Position numbers and translations under genes: made by a program. Positions 1-4,548 of a stretch of DNA of 5,631 bases are shown in pieces. The DNA is from Chloroflexota bacterium (GTDB lineage Bacteria; Chloroflexota; Limnocylindria; Limnocylindrales; CSP1-4): NCBI GenBank assembly GCA_021790715.1, contig JAJYGK010000048.1, forward strand, positions 1 through 5,631. The letters are read 5' to 3'. The notes below the pieces were generated by a model that was given only the letters and a program-made list of their open reading frames with translations, did not search any database and was not told where the DNA came from. Position 1 is the stretch's first letter, and the number at the start of each line of letters is the position of its first letter.

Positions 1-1996
1 CGGCCGCCGGTACGTGGAGCGGCGGCTGCGTGCCGGAGACCGGATCGTCGTGACGGGCCGCGCGGTCTCGAAGGGCTGGCTGTCGCCGCCCGAGTTCCAG
101 GCGCCCGAGTTCGGCCCCGACCAGGCCGACTCCCTGCACGCGGGACGGATCGTGCCGGTGTACCGCGTCACGGCCGGCGTCACGAACCCGGTCGTGCGCC
201 GGCTGATCCGCGACGCGCTCGACCGGTTCGGGCCCTCGCTGGGGGACTACCTGCCCGATGCACTGCGCGGGGGCCAGGGGCTGCTGCCGCTCCGCGACGC
301 GCTCGAGCAGGCGCACTTCCCGGAGGACTTCGATTCGCGCGATGCGGCGCTGCGGCGGCTCGCGTTCGACGAGCTGCTCGCGCTCCACGTCGGGATGGTC
401 TCGCGGGACCGCCAGCGCCGGCCCGACACGGCCGACCGGATCGAGGTACCCGACGCCCGTGTTGCGTCCGCGATCGCGGCCGTGGAGGCGGTCCTGACCC
501 GGCGCCTCGGCGCCCGCGGCGGAGGGACGGCCACGGCCGCCCGGCTCACGCCCGACCAGCTCGCCGCCATCCGGGCGATCCGGGCGGACCTCGGCTCGAG
601 CCGGCCGATGCTGCGGCTCCTGCAGGGCGACGTCGGCTCCGGCAAGACGGCGGTCGCGGCCCTCGCGCTCGCGTTCGTGGCCGACACGGGCCGCCAGGCC
701 GCGCTCCTCGCGCCGACCGACCTGCTCGCGCGGCAGCACGCGGAGACGCTGCGCGACCTCCTGGAGCCGCTCGGGCACCGCGTGACGCTGCTGACCGGGT
801 CGCTGCCGGGCCCGGAGCGGGAGGAGGTGCTCGCCGCCATGGGGGACAACGGCGACGCCCGCGTCGTCGTCGGCACGCATGCGCTCTTCCAGGAGGCGGT
901 CCGCTTCCGCGACCTGGCGCTGGCCGTGATCGACGAGCAGCACCGCTTCGGCGTCCGCCAGCGCGACGCCCTGGCACGCAAGGGGCGCAACCCGCACGTC
1001 CTGCTGATGACCGCCACACCGATCCCCCAGACGCTGGCGGCGGTCTTCTACGCCGACCTGGACGTCTCGGACCTGCGCACGCCCCCGGCCGGCCGCCTTC
1101 CCGTGGCGACCGGTGTCCGCCGCTTCGACCAGCTCCCGGGAGACGACCCGCGTCATCCCGATCGCGGCACGTGGCCGCTCGTGGCCCGCGAAGTGGAGGC
1201 GGGACGGCGCGCCTTCGTCGTGGTGCCGCTCGTCGAGGAGGACGAGCGCGCCGAGGCCGTCGCGGTCGGGGAGGCCGCGGAGCTCGTGCGCGCCGGGCTG
1301 ACCGAGGCGGCGAAGCGGACCGGCGCGAGTGCTGCCGGCGTCGCCGTGGGGATCGTCCACGGCCAGATGCCGCCGCGCGACCGCGACACGGTCATGGAGG
1401 CGTTCCGCCGCGGCGATGTCGGCGTGCTGGTGGGCACCACCGTGGTCGAGGTCGGGGTCGACGTGCCGGAGGCGACGGTGATGGTCGTCCTGAACGCGGA
1501 CCGCTTCGGCGTGGCACAGCTGCACCAGCTGCGCGGGCGCGTCGGCCGCGGCGAGTGGCAGTCCTACTGCGTGCTGGTGTCGGACGCGACAGACGAGGTG
1601 GCGCTCGCCCGGCTGTCCGCGCTGGAGCGCACGCACGACGGGTTCGTCCTCGCCGAGGAGGACCTCCGGCTGCGGCAGGCCGGCGATCTCCTCGGCGTCG
1701 AGCAGAGCGGCCTGCCGCCGCTGCGGGTGGCGCGCCTCGCCGACGCGGCGGACCGGGACCTGTCGGCCCGGGCAAGGGCCGAGGCGCTGGACCTCGTGGA
1801 CCCGTCGGGGATCCTCCGTCCGGAGCTGACGGAGCTGCGCCGCGAGCTGGACGCCGGCTGGCTCGCCCGCGTGGGCGCGGGGGAGGCGCTGGCCGAGGGC
1901 GAGGCTGTGGCCGACGCCGAGGGCGTGGCCGACGGGGAGGTCGTGGCCGACGGGGAGGACGGAGGGCGCGACGAGACTGGAGGACCGCATGCCTGA
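1..1996 (+). CDS. recG: ATP-dependent DNA helicase RecG (5' end outside window)
   Basis: RecG is a superfamily 2 helicase that remodels stalled replication forks and Holliday junctions. The frame is open back to base 2 (G-R-R-Y before the GTG at 14), so that GTG is internal and roughly the first 100 or more residues are missing. Counting from base 14, the end of the OB-fold wedge domain is visible (RAGDRIVVTG, then RIVPVYRVTAG near residues 45-55). The helicase motifs follow in order: Walker A GDVGSGKT (205-212), LAPTDLLARQH, VVGTHAL, Walker B DEQHRFG (307-313), MTATPIPQT (332-340), GTTVVEVGVDVPEA (474-487) and QLRGRVGRG (505-513). The C-terminal TRG-like hairpin (550-566) is recognisable but reads RQAGDLLGVEQSG where the family usually has RGPG(D/E)hhGTRQSG. 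The protein ends in an acidic repeat tail. The stop overlaps the rsmD start by 8 bases, which suggests translational coupling. Identity is essentially certain. Confidence 0.96.
   Translation, partial: GRRYVERRLRAGDRIVVTGRAVSKGWLSPPEFQAPEFGPDQADSLHAGRIVPVYRVTAGVTNPVVRRLIRDALDRFGPSLGDYLPDALRGGQGLLPLRDALEQAHFPEDFDSRDAALRRLAFDELLALHVGMVSRDRQRRPDTADRIEVPDARVASAIAAVEAVLTRRLGARGGGTATAARLTPDQLAAIRAIRADLGSSRPMLRLLQGDVGSGKTAVAALALAFVADTGRQAALLAPTDLLARQHAETLRDLLEPLGHRVTLLTGSLPGPEREEVLAAMGDNGDARVVVGTHALFQEAVRFRDLALAVIDEQHRFGVRQRDALARKGRNPHVLLMTATPIPQTLAAVFYADLDVSDLRTPPAGRLPVATGVRRFDQLPGDDPRHPDRGTWPLVAREVEAGRRAFVVVPLVEEDERAEAVAVGEAAELVRAGLTEAAKRTGASAAGVAVGIVHGQMPPRDRDTVMEAFRRGDVGVLVGTTVVEVGVDVPEATVMVVLNADRFGVAQLHQLRGRVGRGEWQSYCVLVSDATDEVALARLSALERTHDGFVLAEEDLRLRQAGDLLGVEQSGLPPLRVARLADAADRDLSARARAEALDLVDPSGILRPELTELRRELDAGWLARVGAGEALAEGEAVADAEGVADGEVVADGEDGGRDETGGPHA
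1888..1959 (+). repeat. 18-bp tandem repeat encoding the RecG C-terminal tail
   Basis: Four consecutive 18-bp units lie at 1888-1905, 1906-1923, 1924-1941 and 1942-1959. The last two are almost identical (cgtggccgacggggagg plus t or a), and the first two are degenerate. They are in phase with the recG codons and encode the hexapeptides LAEGEA, VADAEG, VADGEV and VADGED, offset by one base from the DNA unit. The result is a negatively charged, probably disordered tail. Replication slippage is the likely origin. Confidence 0.8.
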
Positions 1997-2627
1997 GGCC
2001 GGCCGCGTCATCGCGGGAGCGGCACGCGGACGCCGCCTCGTCCACCCCGGGCCGGGCACGCGCCCGTTCGCCGACCGCGTCAAGCAGGCGATCTTCGGAT
2101 CGCTCGATCCGGTCCTGCCGGGAGCCCGGGTGCTCGATCTCTTCGCCGGCAGCGGCGCGGGCGGGATCGAGGCGCTCAGTCGCGGGGCGGCCGCGTGCGA
2201 CTTCGTGGAGCGGGATCCGGGCGCGGCACGCGCGATCGAGGAGAACCTGCGCCGGACCGGGCTCGCCGGCTCCGACGCGCGCGTGCACCGCCGTGACGTC
2301 GCCGCGTACCTGCGCGAGGCGGCGGGGCCCTTCGACGTGGTGCTCGTCGATCCGCCCTTCGGGGACGCTGCTATCCTCGGTGTGCTCCGGCAGCTCGGCG
2401 AGGGCGGGCTGCTGCACCCCGGGTCCGTGGTGGTGGCCAGGCACTTCTGGCGCGATGCGCTCCCGGAGCGGGCGGGACGGCTGGCGCGGGTGCGCGAGCG
2501 GCGGGTCGGCGAGGGCGTGGTGACGGTGTACGCACCGGCGGACGGCGCGCCCGGCGACGAGGGCGAACCGGGTTCCGAGGGCGAACCGGGTTCCGAGGGC
2601 GGACGGGGGTCCGGGGAGGCAGGATGA
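1989..2627 (+). CDS. rsmD: 16S rRNA (guanine(966)-N2)-methyltransferase RsmD
   Basis: RsmD uses S-adenosylmethionine to methylate the exocyclic amine of G966 in 16S rRNA during 30S assembly. Residues 6-17 (RVIAGAARGRRL) and 24-36 (TRPFADRVKQAIF) match the family N-terminus. Residues 48-56 (VLDLFAGSG) form the SAM-binding motif I, followed by EALSRGA. DPPF at 121-124 is the catalytic motif IV of N-methyltransferases. The ATG at 1989 is chosen because GGAGG at 1979-1983 sits 5 bases upstream and the N-terminal motif falls at its usual distance. The protein has 212 residues, somewhat longer than the usual 180-200. The excess is a Gly/Glu/Ser/Pro-rich tail from about residue 185 encoded by tandem repeats. 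It overlaps recG by 8 bases and coaD by 4 (ATGA), so it is probably co-translated with both. Confidence 0.94.
   Translation: MPEAGRVIAGAARGRRLVHPGPGTRPFADRVKQAIFGSLDPVLPGARVLDLFAGSGAGGIEALSRGAAACDFVERDPGAARAIEENLRRTGLAGSDARVHRRDVAAYLREAAGPFDVVLVDPPFGDAAILGVLRQLGEGGLLHPGSVVVARHFWRDALPERAGRLARVRERRVGEGVVTVYAPADGAPGDEGEPGSEGEPGSEGGRGSGEAG
2559..2612 (+). repeat. 18-bp tandem repeat encoding the RsmD C-terminal tail
   Basis: Three 18-bp units lie at 2559-2576, 2577-2594 and 2595-2612. The first two are identical (gagggcgaaccgggttcc) and the third has diverged. They are exactly codon-phased and encode EGEPGS, EGEPGS and EGGRGS at the end of RsmD. The array ends just before the GGAGG (2615-2619) that serves as the coaD Shine-Dalgarno. 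The unit is unrelated in sequence to the repeat in the recG tail but has the same length. Confidence 0.85.
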
Positions 2628-3145
2628 GCGTCGCGATCTACCCTGGCTCGTTCGATCCGATCACGTACGGGCATCTCGACATCGTCGAGCGGGCGGCCGC
2701 CGTCTTCGACCGGCTCGTGGTGGCCGTCCTGCGCAACCCGAGGAAGGCCGCCCTGTTCGACGAGGACGATCGCATCGAGGTCATCCGGCGCGCGATCGCC
2801 GAGGAGCTGCCGCCGGAGGTCGGGCGCCGCGTCTCGATCGACCGGTTCGACGGGCTGACGGTGGAGGCGGCGCGGCGGCACGGCGCCGGGTTCGTCGTGC
2901 GGGGCCTGCGCGCCGTGAGCGACTTCGAGAGCGAGCTGCAGATGGCCCACTTCAACCGGAAGCTTGCGCCCGGCATCGACACGGTCTTCTTCATGACGGC
3001 ACTGGAGCACGCCTACCTGAGCTCGAGCCTGGTCAAGGAGATCGCCCGGTTCGGGGGGGACGTGCGCGGCATGGTCCCCGCGGCGGTGGCCGAGCGGCTG
3101 CAGAGCGTCGCGGCCGGGTGGAGCGCCGACCCGACCGTGGGCTAG
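2624..3145 (+). CDS. coaD: Phosphopantetheine adenylyltransferase CoaD
   Basis: CoaD transfers AMP from ATP to 4'-phosphopantetheine, giving dephospho-CoA, the penultimate step of cytoplasmic CoA synthesis. It belongs to the nucleotidyltransferase fold. The N-terminal YPGSFDPITYGHLD (residues 6-19) contains the (H/T)xGH nucleotide-binding signature as T14-Y-G-H17. K41 in RNPRK matches the conserved substrate-binding lysine. RGLR at 93-96 and YLSSSLVKE at 131-139 correspond to the family's RGLR and ISS(T/S)LVKE motifs. The 173 residues slightly exceed the usual 160 or so, with extra length at the C-terminus. The ATG at 2624 overlaps the rsmD stop as ATGA, with GGAGG at 2615-2619 just upstream. 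After its TAG stop the same frame stays open through the next gene. Identity is firm. Confidence 0.96.
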   Translation: MSVAIYPGSFDPITYGHLDIVERAAAVFDRLVVAVLRNPRKAALFDEDDRIEVIRRAIAEELPPEVGRRVSIDRFDGLTVEAARRHGAGFVVRGLRAVSDFESELQMAHFNRKLAPGIDTVFFMTALEHAYLSSSLVKEIARFGGDVRGMVPAAVAERLQSVAAGWSADPTVG

Positions 3146-3148
3146 AAT
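3143..3148 (+). promoter_or_regulatory. Possible -10 box (TAGAAT) for the downstream genes
   Basis: TAGAAT matches the TATAAT consensus at five of six positions and overlaps the coaD stop codon. It stands out because the surroundings are nearly all G and C. A -35 element is weak: TGGAGC at 3119-3124, 18 bases upstream, matches TTGACA at only three positions. If used, transcription would begin near 3155 and serve the coiled-coil gene, DUF177, rpmF and plsX, just as a hairpin begins. This is inference from one hexamer. Confidence 0.35.
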
Positions 3149-3157
3149 GGCGCGTCA

Positions 3158-3178
3158 GTCCGGGACGGCGCCCCGGAC
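3158..3178 (+). promoter_or_regulatory. Perfect 7-bp leader hairpin between coaD and the coiled-coil gene
   Basis: GTCCGGG (3158-3164) pairs perfectly with CCCGGAC (3172-3178) across the 7-base loop ACGGCGC. No T-run follows, so it does not look like an intrinsic terminator for coaD. It ends 7 bases before the AGGAGG Shine-Dalgarno and does not cover it. It could be a stabilising structure near the 5' end of a leader, a partial attenuator, or chance pairing in GC-rich DNA. Confidence 0.45.
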
Positions 3179-3185
3179 CGCGCGC

Positions 3186-3191
3186 AGGAGG
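3186..3191 (+). promoter_or_regulatory. Strong Shine-Dalgarno AGGAGG that points to an ATC start
   Basis: AGGAGG is a full-strength ribosome binding site. Eight bases separate it from the ATC at 3200, an ideal spacing. No ATG, GTG, TTG or CTG lies in frame between the coaD stop and this ATC. The first standard in-frame start, GTG at 3239, is 47 bases past this site and has no purine-rich site of its own. The site therefore decides in favour of 3200. Confidence 0.7.
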
Positions 3192-3199
3192 TTCCCGAC

Positions 3200-3724
3200 A
3201 TCGACATCATCTTCCTCGTCGAGCGGCTCGAATCGCTCGTGGCCAACGGGAAGAGACTGCCGCTCACCAACACGGTGGTCATCGACCAGGCCGCGGCCCT
3301 CGACCTGGTGGACCAGCTGCGCGTCGCCGTGCCGGAGGAGGTGCGGCAGGCGAAGCGGGTCAACCAGGAGTCCGACCGCATCCTGGAGAAGGCGCAGGAG
3401 GAGGCCGACCGGATCGTCGCGCGTGCCCAGGAGCAGGCCGCGTTCCTCATCGAGGAGCGCGAGCTGACGCGCGCCGCCGAGACCCGGTCGCGCGAGATCA
3501 TCGCCCAGGGCCAGCGCGAGGCGGAGGAGATCCGGCGGGGCGCCGACGAGTATGCCGCGAGTGTGCTCGTCGGGCTCGAGGGCGAGTGCGTGAAGGTGCT
3601 CCAGAGCATCCGGCACGGGATCGAGATGCTCGACGAGCGGCGCGCCGCGGAGAGCGAACCGGAGCCCGTCGCCGACGAGGCCGACCGCGAGCCGGACCGC
3701 GTGGCGGGGCATGCTCGCGTTTAA
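3200..3724 (+). CDS. SepIVA/DivIVA-like coiled-coil protein, apparent ATC start
   Basis: This encodes a 174-residue cytoplasmic coiled-coil protein with no signal peptide or membrane segment. Residues 2-54 (starting DIIFLVERLESLVANG, with RLPLT at 19-23 and LRVAVPEEVRQA at 40-51) resemble, from memory, the N-terminus of mycobacterial SepIVA (Rv2927c), a DivIVA-like septation factor also encoded beside a DUF177 gene. Residues 55-120 are a long charged helix in which Ala recurs at an 11-residue spacing (65/76 and 69/80). Such proteins are often labelled ATP synthase subunit B-like because of the coiled coil, but no membrane anchor is present here. The tail (149-174) is acidic. The start at 3200 rests on AGGAGG eight bases upstream and the expected methionine position. 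The conventional alternative, GTG at 3239, would remove 13 conserved-looking residues. The family assignment is likely; a role in division or polarity is inference. Confidence 0.75.
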   Translation: MDIIFLVERLESLVANGKRLPLTNTVVIDQAAALDLVDQLRVAVPEEVRQAKRVNQESDRILEKAQEEADRIVARAQEQAAFLIEERELTRAAETRSREIIAQGQREAEEIRRGADEYAASVLVGLEGECVKVLQSIRHGIEMLDERRAAESEPEPVADEADREPDRVAGHARV

Positions 3725-4253
3725 CGTCGCGGGGCTCATGGGATCCGTTCCGGGCACCGACCGGCGCTACGAGATCCACGACGCGAGCCTCGAGCTTCCG
3801 GACGACCTGCGACTGGCCGAGCCGATCAACGGCAATGTGCGGCTGTCCCGCACCACCCGCAGCATCCTCGCCGACGCCGACCTGACGACGGCCCTGCAGG
3901 AGACGTGCAGCCGGTGCCTGCGCCCGATCGTGTCGCCCGTGCACGTCGAGCTCCGCGAGGAGGCCCTCCCGAGCGTGGACCTGCACACGGGGCTTCCGCT
4001 GGACACCTCGGCCGAGCCCGATGCGTTGCGCATCGACGACCACCACGTGCTGGACCTCGGTGGGCCCGTCGGCGACGCCATCTCGATGGCGGAGCCCATC
4101 GCGCCGCTCTGCCGGCCCGACTGCCGTGGCCTGTGCCCGATCTGCGGCGCCGATCTGAACGACAATCCCGGTCACGGGCACCCGGACGAGCCCGTGGACC
4201 CCAGGCTGGCCTCGCTGGCCAGCTGGGACGCGACCGACACCGACGTGGGCTGA
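3711..4253 (+). CDS. DUF177 / YceD-family protein with metal-binding cysteines
   Basis: This is a member of the DUF177 (YceD) family, which is usually encoded directly before rpmF and has been linked to 23S rRNA processing or accumulation in E. coli and plants. The 180 residues begin FNVAGL (4-9), as in relatives. CSRC at 66-69 is followed by four cysteines, C134, C138, C142 and C145, in CRPDCRGLCPICG. The CxxC pair plus C-x3-C-x3-C-x2-C pattern suggests zinc binding, an inference from spacing. The C-terminal DPRLASL (163-169) matches the usual DPR-x-A-x-L ending. The ATG at 3711 has only a weak GGCGGGG upstream and lies 14 bases inside the preceding gene, so translation is probably coupled. 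A later ATG at 3738 would lose the conserved FNVAGL. Family identity is firm, but the biochemical activity is not known from sequence. Confidence 0.9.
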   Translation: MLAFNVAGLMGSVPGTDRRYEIHDASLELPDDLRLAEPINGNVRLSRTTRSILADADLTTALQETCSRCLRPIVSPVHVELREEALPSVDLHTGLPLDTSAEPDALRIDDHHVLDLGGPVGDAISMAEPIAPLCRPDCRGLCPICGADLNDNPGHGHPDEPVDPRLASLASWDATDTDVG

Positions 4254-4313
4254 CGCCCGCTCACCCCCGACCCGTCCACCGCATCCGCACCTCGACGAGG
4301 AGAACGAGACACC
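4254..4313 (+). other. DUF177-rpmF gap carrying the rpmF ribosome binding site
   Basis: This 60-base gap holds GAGGAGA at 4297-4303, ten bases before the rpmF ATG. The rest is C-rich and shows no -10-like hexamer and no terminator hairpin with a T-run. rpmF is therefore most simply read from a transcript that begins upstream. Confidence 0.6.
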
Positions 4314-4520
4314 ATGGGCCTTCCCAAGCGCAAGACCTCCCACGCCGCGCAGGGCGACCGCCGGGCGCACCACGCCCTGACCGCACCCACGGTCGAGTCG
4401 TGCCCCCACTGCCACGAGCCGAAGCAGCCGCACCACGCCTGCCCGAACTGCGGCTGGTACGCCGGCCGCGAGGCCGTGCACATCCGCACGAAGTCGACCG
4501 GCGAGGCGCCGCGGTCCTGA
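4314..4520 (+). CDS. rpmF: 50S ribosomal protein bL32, zinc-ribbon form
   Basis: bL32 is a small basic protein of the large ribosomal subunit, lying near the peptidyl transferase region. The 68 residues begin MGLPKRKTS, close to the near-universal MAVPKRKTS. RRAHHAL at 16-22 is the usual continuation. A zinc ribbon is intact, with C30-P-H-C33 and C43-P-N-C46 followed by GWYAGRE. This is therefore the cysteine-containing (C+) form, not the cysteine-free paralogue that some bacteria make under zinc limitation. The ATG at 4314 has GAGGAGA ten bases upstream. It sits between DUF177 and plsX, as is common in several phyla. Confidence 0.97.
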   Translation: MGLPKRKTSHAAQGDRRAHHALTAPTVESCPHCHEPKQPHHACPNCGWYAGREAVHIRTKSTGEAPRS

Positions 4521-4548
4521 CGCGCGGCTGGCGATCCGCGAGGCGCGC

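Noticed and set aside
14..16. GTG at 14 as the true recG start
   Set aside because: The frame is open upstream to base 2, and RecG normally has about 100 or more residues of wedge-domain sequence before this point.
2331..2377. TTCGAC and TATCCT inside rsmD as an internal promoter
   Set aside because: The spacing between the two hexamers is 35 bases, far from 16-19, and both lie in conserved rsmD codons around DPPF.
1392..2444. Minus-strand open frame of 350 codons
   Set aside because: It is antisense to recG and rsmD, and its Pro/Arg-rich product is typical of a GC-driven shadow frame.
1171..2523. Plus-strand open frame of 450 codons spanning recG and rsmD in another frame
   Set aside because: It is an Arg/Gly/Ala-rich shadow of two genes with clear family motifs.
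3158..3178. Hairpin after coaD as an intrinsic terminator
   Set aside because: No T-run follows the stem; the next bases are CGCGCAGGAGG, leading into a ribosome binding site.
3147..3467. ATG at 3147 as the start of a gene after coaD, possibly frameshifting into the coiled-coil frame
   Set aside because: The peptide is Ser/Arg/Thr low complexity and in a different frame from the conserved protein. No slippery site is evident, and AGGAGG at 3186 points to 3200 instead.
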